From: Acinetobacter bereziniae LMG 1003 = CIP 70.12 | Lineage (GTDB): Bacteria; Pseudomonadota; Gammaproteobacteria; Pseudomonadales; Moraxellaceae | Direction of reading: 5' to 3' | Length of the DNA stretch: 64,000 nucleotides | NCBI RefSeq assembly: GCF_000368925.1 | Contig: NZ_KB849756.1 | Span: 2,754,416 to 2,818,415 of the forward strand | Shown: piece by piece, positions 54,623-63,326 of the stretch | How the letters are laid out: the number at the start of each line of letters is the position of its first letter | How positions within the stretch are numbered: position 1 is the stretch's first letter | Translations under genes and position numbers: made by a program | Notes under the pieces: generated by a model | Databases searched by the model: none | What the model saw: the letters and a program-made list of their open reading frames with translations, nothing else | What the model was told of the DNA's origin: nothing

Positions 54623-55123
54623 TCATATTTTTGAAGAAATTTCAGGGGTGTAGTGTGGCATTTGCATACATAACTCCATCATCGCTTTACGATAAACATC
54701 TCGTTTAAAATTAACCACTTGACCAAGTGGATACCAATAACTGACCCATTGCCATTGATCAAACTCGGGCGGATCAGAGAGATTCAACTGAATATGTTTC
54801 GTTGAAGCTGTGAGTTTGAGTAAAAACCATTTTTGCTTTTGTCCAATACAAATCGGATCGGAGTCCGAACGAATGTATCGAAGTGGCAAACGATAATGCA
54901 ACCAGTCATCTGTCTGGGCAATTATTTGGACGTGCTCGGGTAAGAGCCCAACTTCTTCACGTAGTTCTCTAAAAAGAGCTTGCTCAGGAGTTTCTCCAAA
55001 TTGGATACCTCCTTGAGGAAATTGCCATGCATTGTGCCCAATGCGCTTTGCCCATAAAACTTGTCCAATATCATTTGCCAAAATGATCCCGACGTTGGGT
55101 CGGAAACCTTCTGAGTCGATCAT
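54623..55123 (-). CDS. rppH: RNA pyrophosphohydrolase
   Basis: 166 residues with the Nudix box GGIQFGETPEQALFRELREEVGL (GX5EX7REUXEEXGU) and the RppH-specific start MIDSEGFRPNVGIILAN, plus WAKRIGHNAWQFPQGG. It removes pyrophosphate from the 5' triphosphate end of mRNA, opening it to RNase E, which is also in this window. It precedes ptsP as in related species and probably shares its transcript. Confidence 0.97.
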   Translation of the reverse strand: MIDSEGFRPNVGIILANDIGQVLWAKRIGHNAWQFPQGGIQFGETPEQALFRELREEVGLLPEHVQIIAQTDDWLHYRLPLRYIRSDSDPICIGQKQKWFLLKLTASTKHIQLNLSDPPEFDQWQWVSYWYPLGQVVNFKRDVYRKAMMELCMQMPHYTPEISSKI

Positions 55124-55307
55124 TTGGCTACCTAAAATTTGTTAATTTCATCTGACTTTATATATGGGGACTGACACTCTTTTGTCCAACTCGATAAAGT
55201 CAAAGTAATAATGTTGTAAAATTGCTATGATCTTAACGAATTTCTATCGACTAGCGGTGATAGATTTACAATTTTTTTCTTAAATTTCAGTTTAAACGAG
55301 TATTTTC

Positions 55308-55958
55308 ATGAAATTGGCGCTGTTTGACTTAGATCACACCTTATTAAATACAGATTCGGACCACTCTTGGGGAGAGTTTTTGGTCAATGAAGGCTTGGTC
55401 GATCCAGTTCGCCATCGTGCGATGAATGATCAGTTTTATGAAGATTATAAAGCAGGGCAACTTGACCCGATTGCTTATAATGAGTTTGTTTTTGAGTTTT
55501 TGACTCAACATGATAATGACTATTTAACTGAATTACATCAGTTGTTTATGAAAAAAGTCATTCGCGCACAAATGCGCCCGAAAGGCTTTGCTGCGATTCA
55601 AAAACACAAAGATTTAGGGCATGCTTTAGTAGGGATTACAGCAACTTCTGATTTTATCACTGCGCCTATTTTTCGTGAATTTGGAATTACTGAAATTATC
55701 GCAACCAATGCAGAAGTTAAAAATGGACAATACACGGGCAAAGTCACCAATATCCCATGTTATCAAAAGGGCAAATTAGCACGTTTGGATCAATGGCTTG
55801 AGAGACGTGATGTGACTGAATCCTGGGCATATTCAGATTCGATCAATGATCGCTTTTTATTGGAGTATGCAGATCATGCGATTGCGGTAAACCCAGATGA
55901 TCGTTTAGAAGTGTTAGCCAAAGCACAAGGTTGGGATATTCAGGATTGGTCGATCTAA
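55308..55958 (+). CDS. HAD-IB family phosphatase (SerB-like)
   Basis: 216 residues: motif I LFDLDHTLLNTDSDHSWG, motif II in VGITATSDF, motif III Lys in YQKGKLARL and motif IV YSDSINDRFLLEYAD. The HAD-IB group includes phosphoserine phosphatases and related enzymes; the substrate is not evident. It is divergent from rppH with 184 bases between, a neighbourhood I recall as conserved in gammaproteobacteria. Confidence 0.9.
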   Translation: MKLALFDLDHTLLNTDSDHSWGEFLVNEGLVDPVRHRAMNDQFYEDYKAGQLDPIAYNEFVFEFLTQHDNDYLTELHQLFMKKVIRAQMRPKGFAAIQKHKDLGHALVGITATSDFITAPIFREFGITEIIATNAEVKNGQYTGKVTNIPCYQKGKLARLDQWLERRDVTESWAYSDSINDRFLLEYADHAIAVNPDDRLEVLAKAQGWDIQDWSI

Positions 55959-55978
55959 TCCAGCTTGTTCGTTATCAG

Positions 55979-56001
55979 CAGCACTTCGGTGCTGTTTTTT
56001 T
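55979..56001 (+). terminator. Intrinsic terminator of the HAD-IB gene
   Basis: CAGCAC-TTCG-GTGCTG followed by seven Ts, 20 bases past the stop codon. Confidence 0.93.
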
Positions 56002-56311
56002 ATAAAAATCTAGTAAAAATACAGCAGCAGAGTCTGTCATTTAAAACCCAGCAACAATAAAAAAATACAGCATGATTTGTGATAAAAAGGTAACTTTTGA
56101 ACTAGATTTATGATTGATTTGCAGCGTTATTCAAGCAATGTATTCGGTCCAATCCTGTTCAAATCACTGAATAGAAAATGCTGAATGGGTTGCTAAATTT
56201 GATCTGTTCATCAATTGTAAATATTTTTATAAATGAATATTTTGTGCTTCATTTTCAGTGTAAAAATGCTATGTTGAGCTGAGAACTTTTAAAACTGATG
56301 GAGATTAAATA
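56002..56311. other. Intergenic region before the DUF2789 gene
   Basis: 310 AT-rich bases without a convincing gene or RNA. The last 60 bases include GGAG eight bases before the start at 56312, and the DUF2789 promoter should lie in this region. Confidence 0.45.
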
Positions 56312-56554
56312 ATGAGCCAGACACGTCCAAGAATGACCAATTTATTTGAACAACTTGGTTTAGACTCTAGCGAACAAGCAATTCAAAATTTTATTGAAAA
56401 TCATCAGTTAGATGCCGACACATTTTTGACTAAAGCTGAGTTTTGGACCGATGCACAACGTCAGTTTTTAGATGAAAAATTGAGTTCTGATGGGGAGTGG
56501 GCAACCATTGTTGACCAATTAAATGAGTCTTTGCATGAAGATTCAGTCAAATAA
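56312..56554 (+). CDS. DUF2789 family protein
   Basis: 80 residues with the DUF2789 pattern MTNLFEQLGLDSSEQAIQNFI, LTKAEFWTDAQRQFLDEKL and DGEWATIVDQLNESLHE, an all-helical small cytoplasmic protein. GGAG is eight bases before the ATG. No function is known. Ends at a bidirectional terminator. Confidence 0.92.
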   Translation: MSQTRPRMTNLFEQLGLDSSEQAIQNFIENHQLDADTFLTKAEFWTDAQRQFLDEKLSSDGEWATIVDQLNESLHEDSVK

Positions 56555-56575
56555 GGCTGTGGATATTCTCAACCT

Positions 56576-56621
56576 AAATAAAGCGCTCATTATTCAAATA
56601 ATCAGCGCTTTATTTTTTTTT
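56576..56621. terminator. Terminator between the DUF2789 and LysR genes
   Basis: AAATAAAGCGCT and AGCGCTTTATTT pair, with an inner ATTATT/AATAAT pair, and are followed by nine Ts on the plus strand. The T-run touches the LysR stop codon; the hairpin lies between convergent genes. Confidence 0.88.
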
Positions 56622-57477
56622 ATTTCATCATTTCAATTAATTCCTGAACAGCTCTGGATTGAGTACGTGCAGGATGCCAAACCATTCCCAATTGACGGTT
56701 CATCTCGAAATGAAGATCCAACTGTTGTAAATCTTGATTGAGCAAGGTTTTGGGTAAAACAGACCAACCTAAACCGATTGAAACCAGCATGCGAATAGAT
56801 TCTAAAGGGTTGTTACTCATGGTGGTTTTAGGTTTTAAGCCTTTCTTTTCAAACTCAGCTAAGGTGATCTGACTGGTATACGTCTGTGCAGCTGGCAATA
56901 AACTTGGGTACTCAATTAAATCTTCAAGTTTAAGATTTCTTTTTTGCGCCAAAGGATGAAAAGGAGCCACAACAAAAACCAAAGGATCATTCCAGATGGT
57001 GATGTAACTTAAACGTTCATCTCCTTGAGGGGGAAGGGTTAAAAAAGCAAGTTCCAAGTCGCCTGCCAGCACTTGTTCATGCGCTTGTTCAGAGTCGACA
57101 AAATGTACATCCAGTTTAACTTCTGGAAAAAGTTGTACATATTTTTTTAAGTGCTGTGGTAAATGATGTAAACCAATGTGGTGACTGGTTCCAATTTTGA
57201 GTTTTCCTCTTACTTCACCTTGCTCATGGCTGAGGGTATGGTGAATATCCCCTAATTCATTGAGCCAGTTTTTTACTTTGGGCAATAGTGAATGTGCTGC
57301 ATGTGTTGCTTGAACACCACGTCCTGCGGATTCAAATAGTTTGACACCAAAATATTCTTCTAGACTGTGTATCCGTTTGGTCACAGCAGGTTGGGTAATA
57401 AATAGATGTTCTGCTGCCATCGAAATAGAACCAGTTTCCATAACTTTGACAAAAGCTTCAAAAGCAGCGAGATTCAT
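56620..57477 (-). CDS. LysR family regulator, next to the leu genes
   Basis: 285 residues from the ATG at 57477, with GGAAAG six bases upstream (an earlier ATG at 57492 is weaker). HTH: FEAFVKVMETGSISMAAEHLFITQPAVTKRIHSLEEYFGVKLFE; effector domain with LKIGTSHHIGLHHLP and IGLGWSVLPKTLL. In Pseudomonas a LysR gene lies next to leuC; here it is separated from leuC by two genes (57686-58822). Regulation of leuCDB is therefore plausible, with no direct proof. Confidence 0.88.
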   Translation of the reverse strand: MNLAAFEAFVKVMETGSISMAAEHLFITQPAVTKRIHSLEEYFGVKLFESAGRGVQATHAAHSLLPKVKNWLNELGDIHHTLSHEQGEVRGKLKIGTSHHIGLHHLPQHLKKYVQLFPEVKLDVHFVDSEQAHEQVLAGDLELAFLTLPPQGDERLSYITIWNDPLVFVVAPFHPLAQKRNLKLEDLIEYPSLLPAAQTYTSQITLAEFEKKGLKPKTTMSNNPLESIRMLVSIGLGWSVLPKTLLNQDLQQLDLHFEMNRQLGMVWHPARTQSRAVQELIEMMK

Positions 57478-57685
57478 GATCTTTCCATCCATAAAGAATT
57501 TTTATGCGTATTTCATTATTGAGAAGTTTTAAGAATTAATCAAAGTAATTTTCACTTTTTTTCGATTTTGGCTATTGTGATCTGTGCTTGGTTACAATGA
57601 TAAAACTTTCATACAGGTTTAAACTGTACACAGCTAAGTTGACTGATTTATAGTGTGACAATAAAAATAATCAAGGAAATATTAT

Positions 57686-58555
57686 TTGACTCAACCTACT
57701 CGAAGCACCATTCATGACTTTCAACAACGCGCTCGTGACACATTGCCAATATCTTGGGGAAGATTTCTTGTGATTATGCTGATTCTCGGGGGAATCAGTT
57801 TAGTATTGTTATATTTATTCCAAATTTATTTTCTTGCCATTCTTGTCGGCATCATCGGTATATTTTGGTTGAGAGCACGCATACACAGACTACGAAAAAT
57901 CCGCGCATGGAATGATTTTAAAATTCCTGCTGAAGTTTGGCGGGTATTTAAACAGCGACATCCCAATATTGCGACATCATCATATCCTTATATTGAAGAG
58001 GGTTTTAAAGATTATTTAGCGATTCATCTTTTGCGTAAAGATGCGTATGCTATGCCTTCTCATTCTGTAGATGCCTTATGGCATGTATTAATTGAAGAGT
58101 TTGATACATTTTATCGAACGATGTGCCTAAACTTCTTAGGTTATGAATTAATTCATCAACCCCATGATCCACTACCGACAGAAGCACAAAGAGCCTCTCA
58201 AAAAAAACAATTGCTCAATACATGGCAAAGTACATGCCATTTACATGGTTTAAATCCAGAAAATACTCAAGTTTTACCGAGATTGTTTCAAGTCGATGGT
58301 CATATTCGTTGGGAAAAAGGACTGATTTTTAGTTTGCCGTTCATGCTTGGAATGTATAGTCAAATGATGAGCTCCACATCAGACGCTTCTTCTACAGCCA
58401 CGACATCCTCTTGTTCATCTTCAACCTCGTCATGTTCTTCAAGTTCCTGTTCTGGTTCGAGTTCTTCACATGATTCTGGACACTCTCATAGTCATAGTTC
58501 AGACTCTTCATCTTCTTGTAGTAGTTGTAGTAGCTGTGGAGGTGGTGGTGATTAA
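57686..58555 (+). CDS. GRDP-like membrane protein with Ser/Cys/His/Gly-rich tail
   Basis: 289 residues starting at TTG 57686, supported by AAGGA eight bases upstream and absence of an ATG. Two hydrophobic helices at 27-62 place the rest in the cytoplasm or periplasm. The domain at about 80-165 has SHSVDALWHVLIEEFDTFYR followed by LNFLGYELIHQPHDP, the pattern of glycine-rich-domain-like (GRDP) proteins. The last 61 residues are an extreme Ser/Cys/His tail: six Cys, SHDSGHSHSHSS, and GGGG at the end, a possible metal-binding tail. The role is unknown. Confidence 0.75.
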   Translation: MTQPTRSTIHDFQQRARDTLPISWGRFLVIMLILGGISLVLLYLFQIYFLAILVGIIGIFWLRARIHRLRKIRAWNDFKIPAEVWRVFKQRHPNIATSSYPYIEEGFKDYLAIHLLRKDAYAMPSHSVDALWHVLIEEFDTFYRTMCLNFLGYELIHQPHDPLPTEAQRASQKKQLLNTWQSTCHLHGLNPENTQVLPRLFQVDGHIRWEKGLIFSLPFMLGMYSQMMSSTSDASSTATTSSCSSSTSSCSSSSCSGSSSSHDSGHSHSHSSDSSSSCSSCSSCGGGGD

Positions 58556-58579
58556 CACCTCCCGCTACAGTCAATTTAT

Positions 58580-58822
58580 CTAAGCTTTCACTTCTGTTCT
58601 TTGAGCAATTTTTTGATCTCTTTTATTCCAGACTTTTTCATGGAAAAAGAATGCAAAGGCTTGAACTGTAGGTTCGAGTAGACTTAATGTCACAGCCATC
58701 CAAAAGTTACCTGTCACCACATAAGCAACCAACATTGCGACAGTAATGTGCATGATGTAGTAGCTTAATGTTTTCTTGAAAACGCGTTGATTGTTTTGTA
58801 AAAAGTTTTGAATATTCGCCAT
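58580..58822 (-). CDS. DUF2061 membrane protein
   Basis: 80 residues from ATG 58822 (an upstream GTG at 58834 is the alternative) with two hydrophobic stretches and the DUF2061 pattern RVFKKTLSYYIMHITVAMLVAYVVTGNFWMAVTLSLLEPTVQAFAFFFHEKVWN. Function unknown. A strong Fur-box-like sequence starts 28 bases upstream of its ATG, so iron-responsive expression is likely. Convergent with the GRDP-like gene, 24 bases apart. Confidence 0.88.
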   Translation of the reverse strand: MANIQNFLQNNQRVFKKTLSYYIMHITVAMLVAYVVTGNFWMAVTLSLLEPTVQAFAFFFHEKVWNKRDQKIAQRTEVKA

Positions 58823-58849
58823 CAGGTTCACCACTTATTGATTCATTAT

Positions 58850-58868
58850 TTAAATAATAATCATTATC
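58850..58868 (-). promoter_or_regulatory. Fur-box-like sequence upstream of the DUF2061 gene
   Basis: The 19-base TTAAATAATAATCATTATC matches the classical Fur consensus GATAATGATAATCATTATC at 15 positions, with the last 12 bases perfect. It lies 28-46 bases upstream of the DUF2061 ATG, where it could cover the promoter. Confidence 0.65.
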
Positions 58869-59353
58869 AATTGTAATGTAAAAAGGTTTTTTTGACTCAT
58901 GCTGATTGGATTTCTAAATAAACAATAAAGAATAATTGAAAAGAGGTTGTTAACCGCCTAGATTAAGGTGAAATAAATCGATGCTCACTTTTATCATTCT
59001 ATTTAAAAGTTCTGGGAAAAGTGAAAGTTAGGTCATGGTGTAATCGGTGATCTAGCAAACTGATTTCATTGGAGAGCTAGGGTTGATGAGGATTAAACTT
59101 TTAACTTCATTTAAGCTTATCTACAATGAATCTTTGAATTTTGATCATGCCTATTATTTGAAAATATGATTTTTTGAGCTGAAAATAGAGCATGATTTCA
59201 AGTCATTTATCTGGCAAAGAATGATATGGAAATAGTTTTAATGGATTCCAAAAAGTTTTTAAACTGATAAAAATGATAAATTAGATTTATGTAAAAACGT
59301 GGTTATAATCGACATTAATGAAAGAATTACCCAGTCCAGTGGAGCACATCGAC
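58869..59353. other. Leader region upstream of leuC
   Basis: 485 bases between the Fur-like site and the leuC start. No gene is supported, and I see no leader peptide rich in leucine and no attenuator-like hairpin-plus-T structure. The leuC promoter and a site for its regulator should be here. Confidence 0.45.
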
Positions 59354-60787
59354 ATGGCAGGCGAAAACCAAAAAGCAAAAACCTTATATGATAAATTATG
59401 GGATGACCATCTAGTAAAACAACGAGATGATGGCTCTGCATTACTTTATATCGATCGTCATCTATTGCATGAAGTAACCTCTCCTCAGGCATTTGAAGGT
59501 CTGCAGCTTGCTGGGCGTAAACCATGGCGTTTGAGTGCCAATGTCGCGACTCCTGACCATAACGTACCCACTTCAACCAAAGAACGTTCTGAAGGAATTG
59601 CTGGAATTGAAGATGATACTTCACGTATCCAAGTTCAAACTTTAGATGATAACTGTAAAACATTTAATGTGGTGCAATTTGACATTAATGATATTCGTCA
59701 AGGGATTGCACATGTGGTTGGTCCAGAGCAAGGTTTGACTTTACCAGGAATGACGGTGGTATGTGGTGATTCACATACAGCCACACATGGTGCATTTGGT
59801 TGTTTGGCACATGGAATCGGAACTTCAGAAGTAGAACATGTATTGGCAACACAATGCTTAGTTCAAAAGAAAATGAAGAATATGCTGGTTCGTGTCGATG
59901 GTACATTGGGTCAAGGTGTGACGCCTAAAGATGTGGTGTTAGCCATTATTGGTAAAATTGGGACTGCTGGCGGTACAGGTCATGCGATTGAATTTGGTGG
60001 TCAAGTCTTCCGTGATATGTCGATTGAAGGTCGTATGACGGTGTGCAATATGGCTATCGAAGGCGGTGCGCGTGTCGGTATGGTAGCTGTTGATGAAAAA
60101 ACGATTGAGTATGTAAAAGGTCGTCCTTATGCACCACAAGGTGAGCAATGGGATGCTGCTGTAGCTTATTGGAATACTTTGCATTCTGATGATGACGCGC
60201 ACTTTGATACAGTTGTGGTTTTAAATGGTGAAGAAATTGAACCACAAGTGTCTTGGGGAACGTCTCCAGAAATGGTCATTCCAGTCTCTCAAGCGGTTCC
60301 AACTTTAGAACAAGCCAAAGATGACGTGCAACGTAATGACTGGACTCGTGCTTATCAATATATGGGTTTAAATGCTGGTCAGGCGTTGGCAGATATTCAA
60401 TTGGACCGTGTTTTCATTGGTTCTTGTACCAACTCTCGTATAGAGGATATTCGTGCAGCTGCTGCTGTAGCCAAAGGTAAAAAAGTGGCTTCAAGTATTA
60501 AGCAAGCGATGGTTGTACCGGGTTCTGGTTTAGTGAAACAACAAGCAGAAGCTGAAGGTTTAGATAAAATCTTGATCGAAGCTGGATTTGAATGGCGTGA
60601 GCCGGGTTGCTCGATGTGTTTAGCGATGAATGCGGATAAGTTACAGCCTGGCGAACACTGTGCATCAACTTCAAACCGTAACTTTGAAGGTCGTCAAGGG
60701 AATGGTGGTCGTACTCATCTGGTGAGTCCAGCAATGGCAGCAGCTGCGGCGATTGCAGGTCACTTTGTCGATGTTCGTTCATTCTAA
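59354..60787 (+). CDS. leuC: 3-isopropylmalate dehydratase large subunit
   Basis: 477 residues from the ATG at 59354 (GGAG nine bases upstream; an earlier ATG at 59318 has no ribosome binding site). The Fe-S cluster cysteines are in FIGSCTNSRIEDIR and GCSMCLAMN, and the aconitase-fold blocks VVCGDSHTATHGAFG and EHVLATQCLVQKK are clear. With LeuD it converts 2-isopropylmalate to 3-isopropylmalate in leucine synthesis. First gene of the leuCD-x-leuB cluster; leuA is not next to it. Confidence 0.98.
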   Translation: MAGENQKAKTLYDKLWDDHLVKQRDDGSALLYIDRHLLHEVTSPQAFEGLQLAGRKPWRLSANVATPDHNVPTSTKERSEGIAGIEDDTSRIQVQTLDDNCKTFNVVQFDINDIRQGIAHVVGPEQGLTLPGMTVVCGDSHTATHGAFGCLAHGIGTSEVEHVLATQCLVQKKMKNMLVRVDGTLGQGVTPKDVVLAIIGKIGTAGGTGHAIEFGGQVFRDMSIEGRMTVCNMAIEGGARVGMVAVDEKTIEYVKGRPYAPQGEQWDAAVAYWNTLHSDDDAHFDTVVVLNGEEIEPQVSWGTSPEMVIPVSQAVPTLEQAKDDVQRNDWTRAYQYMGLNAGQALADIQLDRVFIGSCTNSRIEDIRAAAAVAKGKKVASSIKQAMVVPGSGLVKQQAEAEGLDKILIEAGFEWREPGCSMCLAMNADKLQPGEHCASTSNRNFEGRQGNGGRTHLVSPAMAAAAAIAGHFVDVRSF

Positions 60788-60807
60788 GCTGGGGTAAGGA
60801 GCAAACT

Positions 60808-61458
60808 ATGAAAACTTATACCGTTGAACAAGGTATTGTTGCACCATTAGACCGTGCCAATGTTGATACAGATTTAATTATTCCAAAACAGTTTTTAAAA
60901 TCGATTAAACGTACGGGTTTTGGTGACAATTTATTTGATGAATTGCGTTATTTGGATGAGGGTTATCCTGGGCAGGATAATGCTAAGCGTCCTAAGAATC
61001 CAGATTTTGTTTTAAACCAGCCGCGTTATCAAGGTGCATCGGTTTTAATTTCTCGTGCAAACTTTGGCTGTGGTTCAAGTCGTGAGCACGCACCTTGGGC
61101 ATTGGAAGAGTTCGGTTTCCGTACCGTGATTGCACCAAGTTATGCAGATATCTTTTTCAACAACAGTTTTAAAAATGGCATGTTGCCAGTAATTTTGTCT
61201 GAAGAAATTGTTGATCAATTATTTAAAGAATGTGCTGCTACTGAAGGCTATCAGCTCACGATAGATTTAGAAGCACAGGAAGTCCGTACACCAAGTGGTG
61301 AGGCATTCAAATTCGAAGTAGATCCATTCCGCAAGCACTGCTTATTGAATGGTTTGGATGATATTGGTTTGACTTTACAGGCAGCAGATGAAATTCGTGC
61401 TTATGAAGAAAAAACCAAGCAATCACGTCCTTGGGTATTTGCTGAAATTCAAGGTTGA
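60808..61458 (+). CDS. leuD: 3-isopropylmalate dehydratase small subunit
   Basis: 216 residues, standard length, containing DRANVDTDLIIPKQFLKSI, ISRANFGCGSSREHAPWAL and SFKNGMLPVIL, all LeuD signatures. It forms the swivel domain of the dehydratase with LeuC. AAGGAGC is eight bases before the ATG, 20 bases after the leuC stop, so they are one operon. Confidence 0.98.
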   Translation: MKTYTVEQGIVAPLDRANVDTDLIIPKQFLKSIKRTGFGDNLFDELRYLDEGYPGQDNAKRPKNPDFVLNQPRYQGASVLISRANFGCGSSREHAPWALEEFGFRTVIAPSYADIFFNNSFKNGMLPVILSEEIVDQLFKECAATEGYQLTIDLEAQEVRTPSGEAFKFEVDPFRKHCLLNGLDDIGLTLQAADEIRAYEEKTKQSRPWVFAEIQG

Positions 61459-61564
61459 TTTTCAGTGAACATTTTACTCGTAGCGTGAATGCCTAACTCT
61501 TGCTAACATGCAAAGCATAACAAAATGAATGTTGGCTCGGTAATGCAAGGGTTGGGGTTGAGCG

Positions 61565-62134
61565 ATGACTAAGTTTTTAGTTCGTGGTGTTTTAATCAGT
61601 TTGACAGGTTTAATCTTGAGTGCATGCCAATCAGCACAAATGGTTGATTTGGTTCGTATTAAACAAGCTGAAAAAAATCAGATGAGCCAAAATACAGTTT
61701 CAGTTTATTGCTCAGGTGCAGAGCATTGTGAATTTGCGCGATTAAATGATTTGATTATCATGCAGGAAAATACACAGCGTGCGAATCGTAAAGCCATTGA
61801 TAAAGGTTATCTAAAGCTAACAGGTAAGCCTTTAGATCAAATTGGTGTGTATTTAACGATTCCACCGCAGCAATATGAAATGGTGGTTCGGTTCTATCCA
61901 ATTACCAAAGATCATGCTGAAGTTTTTCATGTGATTCATGATTTTAAAGCAAATCAAAAATATACATTTAAAATGTATCGCCAAAGATCACAGGGTGCAG
62001 GAAGCTTATTGAATGTTTCCTCACCAACACCACTCTGTGTCGATATGCTTCAAGAAACTCGAACAATTCGCCGTTTCTGTCGTCCTCATAATGCAGTGAC
62101 AGGGGTGAGCGAATTTGTTGAGCAAAAAATTTAA
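61565..62134 (+). CDS. Hypothetical lipoprotein inside the leu cluster
   Basis: 189-residue precursor with lipobox ILSAC (the signal starts MTKFLVRGVLISLTGLILSAC). The mature part has SVYCSGAEHCEFARLNDLII and ends ETRTIRRFCRPHNAVTGVSEFVEQKI, with Cys pairs that could form disulfides. Between leuD and leuB, 106 and 41 bases away, on the same strand, it is probably co-transcribed. No leucine-related function can be read from it. Confidence 0.75.
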   Translation: MTKFLVRGVLISLTGLILSACQSAQMVDLVRIKQAEKNQMSQNTVSVYCSGAEHCEFARLNDLIIMQENTQRANRKAIDKGYLKLTGKPLDQIGVYLTIPPQQYEMVVRFYPITKDHAEVFHVIHDFKANQKYTFKMYRQRSQGAGSLLNVSSPTPLCVDMLQETRTIRRFCRPHNAVTGVSEFVEQKI

Positions 62135-62175
62135 TCTCAAATCAGTATAGATGCTGAATAAAAATGGAACTGCAA

Positions 62176-63255
62176 ATGTCTAAACAAATTTTGATTTTGG
62201 CAGGTGATGGTATCGGTCCAGAGATCGTTGCCGCTGCTGAAAAAGTACTTACACGTGTCAATGAAAAATTTAATTTAGGTTTAACATGGGAACATGGTTT
62301 ATTGGGTGGTGCTGCAATTGATGCTCACGGTGAACCTTATCCAGCAGTCACAGCAGAACAAGCAAAAAAAGCAGATGCAATTTTACTCGGTGCAGTCGGT
62401 GGTCCAAAATGGGACACGATTGAGCGCTCGATCCGCCCTGAACGTGGTTTATTAAAAATTCGTAGTGAATTAAACCTATTCGCAAACTTACGTCCGGCAA
62501 TTCTTTATCCACAGTTGGCAGATGCTTCAAGCCTTAAGCCTGAAATTGTCGCAGGCTTAGATATTCTGATCGTTCGTGAACTCACAGGTGGTATCTATTT
62601 TGGTCAGCCGCGCGGTATTCGTGAGCTCGAAAATGGTGAGAAGCAGGGTTATAACACCGACGTCTATGCAGAGTCTGAAATTAAGCGTATTGCGAAAGTT
62701 GCTTTTGAAATGGCGAATTTACGCGGCGGTAAAGTCTGCTCGGTGGATAAAGCCAACGTTCTTGAAGTGACTGAGCTTTGGAAACAAACCGTCACTGCAT
62801 TGAAAGAACAGCACTATCCAAATATCAATCTTTCACACATGTATGTAGATAATGCAGCAATGCAATTGGTACGTGCACCAAAGCAATTTGATGTGATTGT
62901 TACAGGTAATTTGTTTGGTGATATTCTTTCAGACGAAGCTGCGATGCTCACAGGTTCGATTGGTATGCTTCCATCTGCATCTTTAGATGAAAATGGCAAA
63001 GGGATGTACGAACCATGTCATGGTTCTGCACCTGATATTTCTGGTCAAAACGTGGCGAATCCGCTGGCAACAATTCTTTCTGTCGCAATGATGCTTCGCT
63101 ATACCTTCCGTGAAGAAATGGCTGCAAAAGCAATTGAAGATGCTGTAGGGCAAGTGTTGGACCAAGGTTTACGTACAGGCGATATTATGTCGGAAGGGAT
63201 GACCAAAGTAGGTACTGCTGAGATGGGCACAGCTGTGGTTACAGCGATTGCTTAA
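62176..63255 (+). CDS. leuB: 3-isopropylmalate dehydrogenase
   Basis: 359 residues from the ATG at 62176 (GGAA upstream; an earlier ATG at 62164 is poorer). Signatures ILILAGDGIGPEIVA, GAVGGPKWDTIERSIRPERGLL, RELTGGIYFGQPRG and NLFGDILSDEAAMLTGSIGMLPSASL mark the NAD-dependent decarboxylating dehydrogenase. It converts 3-isopropylmalate to 2-oxoisocaproate in leucine synthesis. Last gene of the cluster, followed by a strong terminator. Confidence 0.98.
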   Translation: MSKQILILAGDGIGPEIVAAAEKVLTRVNEKFNLGLTWEHGLLGGAAIDAHGEPYPAVTAEQAKKADAILLGAVGGPKWDTIERSIRPERGLLKIRSELNLFANLRPAILYPQLADASSLKPEIVAGLDILIVRELTGGIYFGQPRGIRELENGEKQGYNTDVYAESEIKRIAKVAFEMANLRGGKVCSVDKANVLEVTELWKQTVTALKEQHYPNINLSHMYVDNAAMQLVRAPKQFDVIVTGNLFGDILSDEAAMLTGSIGMLPSASLDENGKGMYEPCHGSAPDISGQNVANPLATILSVAMMLRYTFREEMAAKAIEDAVGQVLDQGLRTGDIMSEGMTKVGTAEMGTAVVTAIA

Positions 63256-63280
63256 GTCTAGATTTTAGATCACTTTCAAA

Positions 63281-63304
63281 AACACAGCCTAGGCTGTGTT
63301 TTTT
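63281..63304 (+). terminator. Intrinsic terminator after leuB
   Basis: AACACAGCCTAGGCTGTGTT is a perfect 20-base palindrome followed by TTTT, 26 bases past the stop codon. The central four bases can form the loop. Confidence 0.9.
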
Positions 63305-63326
63305 ATTGCGTTGTGATCAAATACAT

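Noticed and set aside
58869..59353. Leucine attenuator with a leader peptide before leuC
   Set aside because: No frame with a run of leucine codons and no terminator-antiterminator pair is visible in the interval.
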